Below are positions 14,371-20,208 of a stretch of 20,208 nucleotides of DNA, piece after piece; the stretch's first letter is position 1, and every line of letters starts with the position of its first letter. The notes beneath the pieces were generated by a model that saw only the letters and a program-made list of their open reading frames with translations, searched no databases and had not been told where the DNA came from. Source of the stretch: Alteribacillus sp041949975 (GTDB lineage Bacteria; Bacillota; Bacilli; Bacillales; Marinococcaceae); contig NZ_JBHFQG010000052.1 in assembly GCF_041949975.1 (NCBI RefSeq), positions 1 through 20,208 of the forward strand. The letters run 5' to 3'. Made by a program: the position numbers and the translations under genes.

Positions 14371-15582
14371 ATGTCTATGAGAGAGAAAGCATTGGCCATG
14401 CACAAGGAGAACCCCGGTAAAATTGGGACGCATTCTACAGTAGAGGTGGAAAGTAAAGAAGATTTGGGACTAGCTTACTCCCCGGGAGTGGCTGAGCCTT
14501 GTAAAGAAATTGAAGAAGACGTCAATCAAGTATATGATTATACGAGCAAAGGTAATCTGGTTGCAGTAGTAAGCAACGGTTCCGCTGTACTAGGTCTAGG
14601 AAATATAGGCCCTGAAGCTTCACTTCCTGTTATGGAAGGGAAAGCTATTTTGTTTAAGGAATTTGCAGAAATTGATGCTTTTCCTCTCAGCATTAACAAG
14701 AAAGATACAGCAGGATTTATCGAAACGGTAAAGGCGTTGGAACCAACATTTGGCGGTATAAATTTGGAAGATATAAAAGCGCCGGATTGCTTTATTATTG
14801 AAGATTCTTGCCGGGAAGCACTTAATATTCCAGTTTTTCATGATGACCAGCATGGAACTGCTATTGTAACTCTTGCTGGTTTAATAAATGCTTTTAAATT
14901 GGTGAATAAAACAGTGGTAGACAGCCGAATTGTGATTAATGGAGCAGGAGCAGCCGGAGTAGCAGTGACAAAGCTTTTACTGTCCCTTGGAGCAGCAGAT
15001 GTAGTGCTGTGTGATTCAAAAGGGGCGATTTATGAAGGACGTAGTGAAAGAATGAACGACATAAAAACTGAGTTGTCTCTCGTGACAAATCGTAAAAAAG
15101 TAAAAGGATGCCTTGAGGATGTAATTGAAGGTGCTGATGTTGTAATTGGTGTATCTGCTCCTGACAGCATTACAAAAGAAATGGTACAGTCCATGAACAG
15201 AGATCCAATTATTTTTGCCATGGCTAATCCTATCCCTGAAATCATGCCTGAAGATGCGAAGGAAGCCGGGGTAAAGGTTATTGGTACAGGGCGCTCTGAT
15301 TTTCCGAATCAAGTGAATAATGTGCTTGCGTTTCCTGGTGTTTTTCGAGGAGCACTTGACGTGCGGGCTTCTGAAATCAATGAAGAAATGAAAATAGCGG
15401 CTGCTAACGCTATCGCAGAATTAATTACGGAAGAAGAGCTGACCCCTGATTATGTGATTCCTAATCCGCTTGATCCGAGGGTTGTTCAAGCGGTATCGAG
15501 TGCCGTTGCAGACGCCGCAATAAAAACGGGAGCAGCCAAACAACCTTCAAAACAAAGTGTTGTTGAATCGTCAAAAGTATAA
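14371..15582 (+). CDS. NAD(P)-dependent malic enzyme (YtsJ type)
   Basis: A 403-residue cytoplasmic enzyme that oxidatively decarboxylates malate to pyruvate with reduction of NAD or NADP. Visible features are the catalytic tyrosine Y36 in AYSPGVAEPC, the catalytic lysine K91 in EGKAILFK, the metal-binding acidic residues in NLEDIKAPDC (residues 131-140) and in VFHDDQHGTAIV (D158/D159), the Rossmann loop GAGAAG at 191-196, and MANPIPEI. D215 at the end of the second strand (VLCDSKG) would suit NAD, but cofactor preference is not certain. Length matches the short bacterial type that YtsJ represents. The start ATG 14371 follows GGAGGG; the ATG two codons later is an alternative. The gene is monocistronic, with its own terminator. 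Confidence 0.93.
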   Translation: MSMREKALAMHKENPGKIGTHSTVEVESKEDLGLAYSPGVAEPCKEIEEDVNQVYDYTSKGNLVAVVSNGSAVLGLGNIGPEASLPVMEGKAILFKEFAEIDAFPLSINKKDTAGFIETVKALEPTFGGINLEDIKAPDCFIIEDSCREALNIPVFHDDQHGTAIVTLAGLINAFKLVNKTVVDSRIVINGAGAAGVAVTKLLLSLGAADVVLCDSKGAIYEGRSERMNDIKTELSLVTNRKKVKGCLEDVIEGADVVIGVSAPDSITKEMVQSMNRDPIIFAMANPIPEIMPEDAKEAGVKVIGTGRSDFPNQVNNVLAFPGVFRGALDVRASEINEEMKIAAANAIAELITEEELTPDYVIPNPLDPRVVQAVSSAVADAAIKTGAAKQPSKQSVVESSKV

Positions 15583-15589
15583 TTTAAAA

Positions 15590-15623
15590 AAGGAGGCACG
15601 GCACGCTATGTCCGTGCCTTTCT
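15590..15623 (+). terminator. Intrinsic terminator of the malic enzyme gene
   Basis: AGGCACGG (15594-15601) pairs perfectly with CCGTGCCT (15612-15619), followed by TTCT and preceded by an A-run. It lies eight bases after the stop codon. Confidence 0.8.
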
Positions 15624-15688
15624 AATTGTTTAGGAAATTATGTTTTTACAAGTTGTGGATAACTATCTTCATATTGTTTGATATCCGC

Positions 15689-15809
15689 GTCTAGCTTAAG
15701 CGCCCAGCCTCTCGGGGTTAAATAACCTCCAGTCATGAAAGGCAAAGAGCGCCTTTCATGACTGAAGAACATTTACCTGTCGAGGCTGATCAGGGCGCTT
15801 GCGCTTTTG
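15689..15809 (+). repeat. Large imperfect palindrome, interspersed-repeat-like
   Basis: A ~120-base structure with two nested stems. The inner stem is AGTCATGAAAGGC (15731-15743) against GCCTTTCATGACT (15751-15763), 13 bp perfect with a 7-base loop. The outer stem is AAGCGCCC...AGCCTC (from ~15697) against GAGGCT...GGGCGCTT (to ~15800), ending GCGCTTTT. It sits between the malic enzyme terminator and the convergent CBO0543 gene and carries no gene. The outer-arm style (GAGGCTGATCA then GGGCGCTTGCGCTTTT) resembles interspersed palindromes I recall from Bacillus-group genomes; this is memory, not a search. The last ~25 bases of the window end in a related-looking motif. Confidence 0.65.
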
Positions 15810-15876
15810 TTCTTTAAGTTAGAGTATGATTGGAAGTGGAGGTTTACTATGATTATACATATCATAATATTGGCAC

Positions 15877-16425
15877 TCAAACTTTTGCCCAGGTATTTCT
15901 TTTACTAATATAATCTGCAATTAAATAGATAACAATATATACCGAAAATGAATAAACATGTTTCCAGTATATAGGCTGATATAATCCAATACTTTTAAAA
16001 AAAGGTTCAGCAACAAAAGCAGATACAACTGAAAAGAAAACAGCCTTAATAAGTGGACTGACATTAGGTTTTATTTGAATCAAAGAAAGGATAAATAATG
16101 GAAGGAGACTAAAATCCCAAGGTAAGTAATTTGGTATGAAGGGAAGAACTTCATACGTGTAATACCATAATCCTAAACTAATTCCAATGAAATCAAGCCA
16201 TGATATAATAAGGATTACAAATACCCCAGTACTCAATAATCGAATGGTACTATCTTTCTTTCTAAATATAATCCAAAAAATCCATGGACTAATTGTTAGT
16301 CCTACTCCTAACCACCATTGCCATGTATATATAACATTTTCTTTCCAAATATAAAACATTTGATTATTGGCCCGAACAACAAGGTCATAAGCCTGTTTAA
16401 TTTGTTGTTGTAAGTTTCCATCCAC
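15877..16425 (-). CDS. CBO0543-family multi-pass membrane protein (A)
   Basis: A 182-residue protein with a ~35-residue N-terminal amphipathic stretch (NLQQQIKQAYDLVVRANN...) and five predicted membrane spans (approximately residues 38-54, 63-84, 95-116, 126-143 and 156-173). The motif LPWDFSLLPLFILSLIQIKP and the following VVSAFVAEPFFKSIGLYQP are the features by which I recognise the uncharacterised CBO0543 family of Firmicutes. There is no catalytic motif and no known function. It follows the next CBO0543 gene by 41 bases on the same strand, so the two are probably one operon. A weak AAGTAGGT precedes the ATG. It ends near the large palindrome at 15689-15809. Confidence 0.82.
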   Translation of the reverse strand: MDGNLQQQIKQAYDLVVRANNQMFYIWKENVIYTWQWWLGVGLTISPWIFWIIFRKKDSTIRLLSTGVFVILIISWLDFIGISLGLWYYTYEVLPFIPNYLPWDFSLLPLFILSLIQIKPNVSPLIKAVFFSVVSAFVAEPFFKSIGLYQPIYWKHVYSFSVYIVIYLIADYISKRNTWAKV

Positions 16426-16466
16426 TAAAATACCTACTTTCTATTTTCTTTCTTTTTCTACTTTCA

Positions 16467-17018
16467 TTATCTCTCTTCAATTGGTATTTCAACCGGAACA
16501 TTGAAAATCCATAATAAAATTAATGTAATGAGAATGGATAAGACATATGTAAGTAATGGTTTCGTGTGGTGGAGGCGTAACATTGGAAACATTATACATA
16601 GAAATAATAAGGACCAACCCAAATGCCATCCATAATTAAAAGTGATCAATCCTAACAAGTAATAAATATATTCTGTCCCTGTATAAATTCCTATCCATTT
16701 TACATTGTGAAAAATTTTTCCTTGAATTGATCCTGGATAGTTAGCTAAAAACAACAACAGAGAACCAGGATATACAATGAACGTATAAAGCATGATTTGT
16801 AATGAATATCCTGCCGAAAAATCAGCATGAATTTCCCATAAAAAATAGTTAGCACATAAAACATAATATGTTAAATTAGCCCCAGCAAAAAACCACATGG
16901 TGGTGTGATACTTTCTCCATTGTTTATAATTGCCACTCCGCCAAACTAAGAAAATAACTAACGCGGTTATAAAAACATGCATAAAAAAACCTGCCATTCC
17001 TTTTTGTAATTTGAGCAA
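16467..17018 (-). CDS. CBO0543-family multi-pass membrane protein (B)
   Basis: A 183-residue protein with six hydrophobic spans (about 9-26, 39-61, 73-92, 106-127, 133-149 and 155-172). The motifs YHTTMWFFAGANLTYYVLC, FIVYPGSLLLFLANYP and MFPMLRLHHTKPLLTYVLS belong to the second sequence type usually annotated as CBO0543 family. The start is taken as TTG 17018 because AGAGGGG lies exactly seven bases upstream; the first ATG is seven codons further in and has no ribosome binding site. It is the first gene of the A/B pair. Function unknown. The aromatic-rich, charged-loop design suggests a structural or sensory membrane protein, but nothing in the sequence shows which. Confidence 0.78.
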   Translation of the reverse strand: MLKLQKGMAGFFMHVFITALVIFLVWRSGNYKQWRKYHTTMWFFAGANLTYYVLCANYFLWEIHADFSAGYSLQIMLYTFIVYPGSLLLFLANYPGSIQGKIFHNVKWIGIYTGTEYIYYLLGLITFNYGWHLGWSLLFLCIMFPMLRLHHTKPLLTYVLSILITLILLWIFNVPVEIPIEER

Positions 17019-17489
17019 AAGGTAACCCCTCTTAATTTTGGGTTTGAGGTATTATTTTATTAGAATTAATTTAACCTGATGGATAACTATGTACACAAGC
17101 CAAAGTCTAGAAAAATAATTAAAAACGAGGAACAAAGCAATAAGCAATAATGTGATTATGCATAAAGTTAGTGATTACGAAGAACTGAGGAAACAACGAA
17201 CGTATCAAGAGCGATTTATTTAGTTAGGAGGAATGAATTAATGAAAATAGCAATGAGCTTCTTGATGATGTGGCGGATGCATACTTATTCTTCGGATGAT
17301 TAAAGAGAACGAAAAAACTTCGTAAATGCTAAGACTAGACAGACTTGTCCTAACTAAATTGCTTAAAAATCCCAAAGCATGAATCTTCTCTTTAGAAGTG
17401 GTTCATAATTGACCCAAACGTGCGCAAGAACAAAAAAGTAGGAAGTGCCTCTCTAAAAAACAATAGAATTTTTATGAGTAACTAAGGAA
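17019..17489 (+). other. 470-base region with short protein-like fragments
   Basis: No intact gene is seen. Two short plus-strand frames read like protein. One at 17158-17223 is a 21-residue run (MHKVSDYEELRKQRTYQERFI) without a ribosome binding site. One at 17243-17299 reads ENSNELLDDVADAYLFFG. A strong AGGAGG (17226-17231) precedes ATG 17241, but from that ATG the frame gives only 20 unrelated residues. Adding one base after the ATG would give MENSNELLDD..., so this is probably the start of a frameshifted small gene. A third fragment, WFIIDPNVRKNKKVGSASLKN (from ~17399), starts near one arm of an inverted repeat. None is identified. Confidence 0.4.
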
Positions 17490-17675
17490 TTAATTCAATT
17501 GTTCAAACCTAGTAGTTTTGTATGTGTGATAATGACCAATTAAATAAATGATTATAAAAATAGGAAATGAGTAATAATATTCCAATTAAGCGGTACATAG
17601 AAACCAATATATGCAAGCAATGGCAACCCAATAAATGATGAAACCAGTGAAAAAAGTAATGTTTGGGTCAATTAT
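17405..17675 (+). repeat. 15-bp perfect inverted repeat flanking a gene remnant
   Basis: ATAATTGACCCAAAC at 17405-17419 recurs exactly inverted as GTTTGGGTCAATTAT at 17661-17675. The arms enclose 241 bases that hold most of the decayed CBO0543 copy. Both arms can be read as an I-I-D-P-N codon run within protein-like sequence, so the pair may mark an inverted duplication of a piece of that gene. Confidence 0.55.
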
Positions 17676-17700
17676 TGTTTATAATTTCCAAGGAGAAAAA
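17490..17700 (-). pseudogene. Decayed fourth CBO0543-family gene, 3' remnant
   Basis: On the minus strand, TLLFSLVSSFIGLPLLAYIGF then YVPLNWNIITHFLF aligns with VFFSVVSAFVAEPFFKSIGLYQPIYWKHVYSF of protein A. After one frameshift the sequence continues IIYLIGHYHTYKTTRFEQLN and stops at 17490, matching the IVIYLIADYISKRN end of A. Upstream the SPWKL piece, in another frame and followed by a TAA, corresponds to the PWDFSL motif. The 5' half is gone. It carries at least two frame breaks and a stop and has no start. It shows that the locus once held another family member. Confidence 0.7.
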
Positions 17701-17786
17701 TTAAATTCCCTAAAGTCTTATAAAGTTTAAAGATGTAATAACAAAACAAGGGGAGACTAATGAAAGCAAAACAAATAGATTAAACA

Positions 17787-18057
17787 ATGGAGAAATATCA
17801 GTTTATTAGTAAAATCAAAAGGTTGACAGACGTGACGAATGCTAAGCGATATGGCGTGATTAAAAAATATCTTTATAACTGGTAAAAAGAAAATGGTATT
17901 GCTGTGAAAAATCCGGGGAGACAGGGGCAAAAACATACTGCACTTTGAAAAGGGAGAAGTCTTTCGAACAAGGGTGCTGAAAAAAGTAACGAATGGCGTT
18001 CCAACTTTCATAGAGATTAGTGAAAGGAGCTATGTTAAAGCCGCAATAAAAGCATAA
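17787..18057 (+). pseudogene. Unidentified small gene with a stop and a frameshift
   Basis: The frame from ATG 17787 (MEKYQFISKIKRLTDVTNAKRYGVIKKYLYNW) meets TAA at 17883-17885 and continues KENGIAVKNPGRQGQKHTAL. A one-base shift near 17945 then gives EKGEVFRTRVLKKVTNGVPTF followed by IEISERSYVKAAIKA, ending at TAA 18055-18057. Joined, this is a basic protein of ~90 residues with good codon-like continuity on both sides of the lesions. I do not recognise the family. A phage or island origin fits the neighbourhood (repeat, endolysin-domain remnant) but is not shown. The minus-strand frames over it are not protein-like. Confidence 0.5.
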
Positions 18058-18079
18058 TATGACCCAAGATATGCAAAAA

Positions 18080-18494
18080 GGAGCTGTCTCAAAAAGCCCT
18101 TGCATGGTAAACAGCCGGCTGTGAAAATAAATCACGAACAGCTGTTTTGCTTGGTTTTCTCTGTACAGGCGGTGCCGTTGCACTTATTCAGAAAGTTACC
18201 AGCGGCGCTCGATGTGAACCTTCCTCAAGCAGGATCTACCGCAACGAACAGCAGGTAACTGGGACTTCAATGCCTTTTCAAGATTCTTACTTGGTTACCT
18301 CTTCATCTTTTAATCTCCACCCCCGAGTACCAACCCCCCTTTTTGACTACTGTTCCTCCCCGATTTCTTCTGTCGCGGGATTCTAGATACTTGCTTGGCG
18401 AAAGGAGACACAGGACGTACTAATCACACGAATGATACGAGAAAGAAAATCTAGTGGTAAGTTAAGAACTGTATATTAATTCCGAGACAATCCC
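18080..18494 (+). repeat. Interspersed ~415-bp repeat, copy 2, inverted relative to copy 1
   Basis: The ends are GGAGCTGTCTC (18080-18090) and GAGACAATCCC (18484-18494), imperfect 11-bp terminal inverted repeats (8 of 11 identical). The inside aligns end to end with the reverse complement of 3564-3973. The internal hairpin is at 18109-18147; relative to copy 1 one pair in its stem changes from A-T to G-C, a compensatory change, while others are lost. Copy 1 has an extra internal segment between two GGTTAC motifs. No transposase and no clear target-site duplication are visible. It is best read as a miniature element or insertion-sequence end remnant. Confidence 0.7.
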
Positions 18495-18552
18495 ATTTGC
18501 ATTATAAGGATGGCCAGATCTTTTATCAGATCTTTTAGAGGTTATCCTCTTT

Positions 18553-18672
18553 TTAATTAAGTTTATTGTCTATTTTAGAAAGCATACTGATTACAACTAC
18601 GCTTAAAATAGTTGATAATATTGTGCTTCCTATAAGAATCCACAGGATTGAATAAAACCTTTGTTCATTCAT
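18553..18672 (-). CDS. Small membrane protein, 39 residues
   Basis: A short gene with a strong ribosome binding site: AAGGAGGGG seven bases before ATG 18672. The product is a polar start (MNEQRFYSIL), one membrane span (WILIGSTILSTILSVVVISML) and a short charged tail (SKIDNKLN). Such single-span peptides are common in Bacillus genomes and phages (holin-like, toxin-like or sporulation-related), and I cannot choose between them. Downstream on its strand are short dyads (AGAGG/CCTCT and AGATCT pairs near 18513-18550) that may terminate it. The nearest neighbours are the ~415-bp repeat and a decayed peptidoglycan-binding gene. Confidence 0.65.
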   Translation of the reverse strand: MNEQRFYSILWILIGSTILSTILSVVVISMLSKIDNKLN

Positions 18673-18779
18673 CAAGTACCCCTCCTTAGAGTCTTATTTA
18701 TGGTTTCCAAAAAAATTAAAATTATTTTGCAGTGTATTCGCAAGGGGAAAAACATTTAGCTAAGTAATCGAAAAAAGGG

Positions 18780-19046
18780 GTGATTGGAATAGCCAAAGAA
18801 TTTAATTTAGAGCGCAAATCTGATAGCAGCTTTTCTTCTGAATCGACTGTCTTTCGGAAAGAGGATGGACGCCCAAAGGCAAGAGGAGTTGCTTAAGTAG
18901 GTGAAAAATTACCTTGTTATGGCGCTGATGGGGATTATGGCAGTGAAACAGAAGAAGCCGTAAAAGCATTTCAATCACAACATGCTCTGACGGTTGATGG
19001 TATTGGTGGTCCTAAGAGTTTGGTCCGGCTTAATTATTTTTTATGA
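18780..19046 (+). pseudogene. Peptidoglycan-binding-domain protein remnant with an internal stop
   Basis: One frame from GTG 18780 to TGA 19044-19046 is interrupted only by TAA at 18894-18896. The part after the stop, GEKLPCYGADGDYGSETEEA then VKAFQSQHALTVDGIGGPKSL, is a PG_binding_1 repeat of the type at the C-terminus of phage and Bacillus cell-wall amidases and endolysins. The part before it (IAKEFNLERKSDSSFSS...RPKARGVA) is not recognised. No catalytic domain remains. The 3' end overlaps a small gene on the other strand. Best read as a remnant of an endolysin or amidase, possibly prophage-derived. Confidence 0.7.
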
Positions 19047-19195
19047 TTTTTATTGTTTTGTTCAGTTTTTTTCGATGTTTCATTACCACTTGCAAACTCA
19101 TAGGAGGCTTCAAAGTTCGTTTCTCCGACCTTGTGTCCTTTAACTGTTTTATATTCAACGCCTCTATAGCCCGTATCATTGTTTTTATGATCCAT
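19034..19195 (-). CDS. Small hydrophilic protein, 53 residues
   Basis: ATG 19195 is preceded by GGAAGGAG with about nine bases of spacing, and the frame is open for 53 codons. The product begins MDHKNNDTGYRGVEYKTVKG, continues HKVGETNFEASYEFASGN and ends in a lysine/asparagine-rich tail. It has no membrane span and no motif I know. The tyrosine/valine alternation in the first half could form a small beta structure. Its last codons overlap, tail to tail, the end of the peptidoglycan-binding remnant. An AT-rich stretch with TATAAAAT lies upstream (~19245-19255) and could hold a promoter. Confidence 0.65.
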   Translation of the reverse strand: MDHKNNDTGYRGVEYKTVKGHKVGETNFEASYEFASGNETSKKTEQNNKNHKK

Positions 19196-19204
19196 GTAAC
19201 AAAT

Positions 19205-19435
19205 CTCCTTCCTTTTGAATACCTTTATGTTTTTCTTTTATTTATATTTTATACACTCAATAGCTCTTTCAGGAAAGGAAGGTTAACATCGGAATGCACT
19301 AAAGGACCTTCACTAAGGAAACCAAGCTTATAAATTTTTGTTAATGGTTCATTGCAGGGCAATTAAAATATTACAACAAGATTAAGATTGTAAGGAAATT
19401 TACAAAGTTTTTAAAATACAAGTGTAGATATGAAT
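19205..19435 (+). other. AT-rich intergenic region
   Basis: Apart from the ribosome binding site and possible promoter of the 53-residue gene at its left end, I see no gene, repeat or structured element here. Confidence 0.5.
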
Positions 19436-19466
19436 AAAGAGCAGTAGGATTAGTCCCCTGCTCTCT
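19436..19466 (-). terminator. Terminator of the 19468-20040 gene
   Basis: Read on the minus strand, GAGCAG (19463-19458) and CTGCTC (19444-19439) form a stem followed by TTTATT, starting four bases after the stop codon of the CBO0543 gene. Confidence 0.7.
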
Positions 19467-19467
19467 T

Positions 19468-20040
19468 TCATTTATTTTGTTCATTTTGTTGCATCCATAA
19501 AAACAGATTTGTAATAAGCTTAGATACAATAAATAATGCTATATAAAATAAGAATAAATGAAAATAATTCACTTCCTTAAACATATGAAAAAAGTGGAAT
19601 TCTACCATAATTGGTTTTACTACAAAGGCAAAAAAGGCTGATAATAATATTGAATACAGGTAGATATTTTTATTATGATTAAGTGTCCATTGGTATAACA
19701 ACATAAAACTAATCGGAGCTAATGAAGCGTCTAAGAAGAAAGTTGGTAAAAAGGGAACGAGTTGATAGGGGTATTCCCACAGGACATAACTAATACCAAA
19801 TGAATTTAAATATTGAAACCAAACATGATAATTAAGTCCAAAAAAACCAATAAGCAACATTTTACTTTTATCAATGAAAACGAATAATACAATTAGTGGA
19901 ACGATTAACGTTAATAGCATTACCCAGAATTGCCATACTTCCCAGTCGGAAAATGATGTCCAATACTCTATTTGTAATTGGGTTATCTCTTCTGTCATAG
20001 ACCTGATTTGGCTCAAAACTTCTGTTTGTTTTTCCTTCAT
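19468..20040 (-). CDS. CBO0543-family multi-pass membrane protein (C)
   Basis: A 190-residue protein of the same type as protein A at 15877. It has a longer N-terminal helical, charged region (KEKQTEVLSQIRSMTEEITQ, likely coiled coil) followed by five membrane spans from ~36 to ~180. The counterparts of the A motifs are LVPFLPTFFLDASLAPISFML and LLSAFFAFVVKPIMVEF. The DASLAP segment replaces the PWDFSL of A. The ATG at 20040 has only a weak GGTTGGA upstream. It is transcribed on the same strand as A and B but separated from them by ~2.4 kb of repeats and remnants. Function unknown. Confidence 0.78.
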   Translation of the reverse strand: MKEKQTEVLSQIRSMTEEITQLQIEYWTSFSDWEVWQFWVMLLTLIVPLIVLFVFIDKSKMLLIGFFGLNYHVWFQYLNSFGISYVLWEYPYQLVPFLPTFFLDASLAPISFMLLYQWTLNHNKNIYLYSILLSAFFAFVVKPIMVEFHFFHMFKEVNYFHLFLFYIALFIVSKLITNLFLWMQQNEQNK

Positions 20041-20208
20041 TAAAATCCAACCTAATAAATAGTATTTGAAAATAATTTAACCGGATTAACCCCTTGAATT
20101 TGGACACGTACTCTATTTATCTAGCATAATCATACTTTATCTCTTCTTTTGTCTTCGGGTAGGATCGCCCATTTGCTGCGTTTGTCAAGGGCCGCTTACG
20201 CTCTCCCG
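20041..20208 (+). other. Intergenic sequence at the right edge
   Basis: No gene is visible. The last ~25 bases (TCAAGGGCCGCTTACGCTCT) resemble the right outer arm of the palindrome at 15689-15809 (TCAGGGCGCTTGCGCTTTT) and may be the beginning of another copy cut by the window. Confidence 0.35.

Noticed and set aside
14256..14431. 57-residue open frame (MTKIRDLSKKIYKIIRI...) before and overlapping the malic enzyme start
   Set aside because: No proper ribosome binding site, it overlaps the promoter and 5' end of a well-supported gene, and the overlap part is just the shifted frame of that gene.
15016..15312. 98-residue minus-strand open frame inside the malic enzyme gene
   Set aside because: It is a shadow of a well-supported plus-strand gene with no independent support.
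15654..15662. A perfect DnaA-box match (TTATCCACA on the minus strand)
   Set aside because: It is a single box with no cluster, no AT-rich unwinding region and no origin genes nearby, so it is most likely chance.
18147..18386. 79-residue open frame within repeat copy 2
   Set aside because: The equivalent frame in copy 1 is broken and the sequence has no transposase motif.
1..20208. CRISPR arrays, tRNA or rRNA genes, riboswitches, toxin-antitoxin pairs
   Set aside because: I looked for regularly spaced repeats, tRNA cloverleaf ends, rRNA-like stretches and paired toxin-antitoxin genes on both strands and saw none that could be supported by eye.

Overview
The window looks like a chromosome segment of a low-to-mid G+C Gram-positive bacterium of the Bacillaceae, possibly a salt- or alkali-tolerant one. 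The evidence is PgsB/PgsC of the poly-gamma-glutamate pathway, AGGAGG-type ribosome binding sites, GTG/TTG starts, a CcpA cre site, a YtsJ-type malic enzyme, and several small proteins and CBO0543-family membrane proteins of Bacillus type. Genus is not resolvable by eye. Layout: (1) 1-931, the end of pgsB plus pgsC, visibly G+C-richer than everything that follows and closed by a terminator with no pgsA after pgsC. (2) 940-5524, a sucrose locus: a LacI-type repressor gene with a near-consensus promoter, two palindromic operators 32 bp apart, a cre site, a sucrose-type PTS EIIBC gene, and convergently sacA (sucrose-6-phosphate hydrolase). A ~410-bp interspersed repeat separates the transporter from the hydrolase. 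(3) 5638-6250, two small hypothetical genes. (4) 6258-13364, a urease accessory operon on the minus strand (ureC-ureE-ureF-ureG-ureD, then a zinc/nickel-type ABC binding protein) facing away from a urea ABC transporter operon on the plus strand (urtB-urtC-urtD-urtE). Nearly all of it is broken. ureC has lost its 5' part and an internal block, ureE is frameshifted into ureF, ureF has an in-frame stop, ureG has a frameshift and a stop, urtC has two frameshifts, urtD at least two frameshifts and a stop, and urtE two frameshifts. Only ureD and the metal-binding protein are open. The ureC remnant is joined directly to the last codons of urtB, so one deletion probably removed the 5' part of ureC, ureB, ureA, urtA and most of urtB. 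(5) 13705-15625, an unidentified membrane-anchored protein and an intact malic enzyme. (6) 15690-20208, an accessory zone: a large palindromic repeat, three intact CBO0543-family membrane proteins plus a decayed fourth, a second and inverted copy of the ~410-bp repeat, a peptidoglycan-binding-domain remnant, another decayed gene, and two small genes of 39 and 53 codons with strong ribosome binding sites. How it works together: the sucrose genes form a plausible working uptake-and-hydrolysis unit under sucrose-type repression and catabolite repression. The urea genes can no longer make urea uptake or urease from this locus. I found no convincing new defence, CRISPR or secretion system. The observations most worth a second look are the co-ordinated death of the urea locus with a surviving metal-binding protein translationally linked to it, the CBO0543 array, and the paired inverted repeats.
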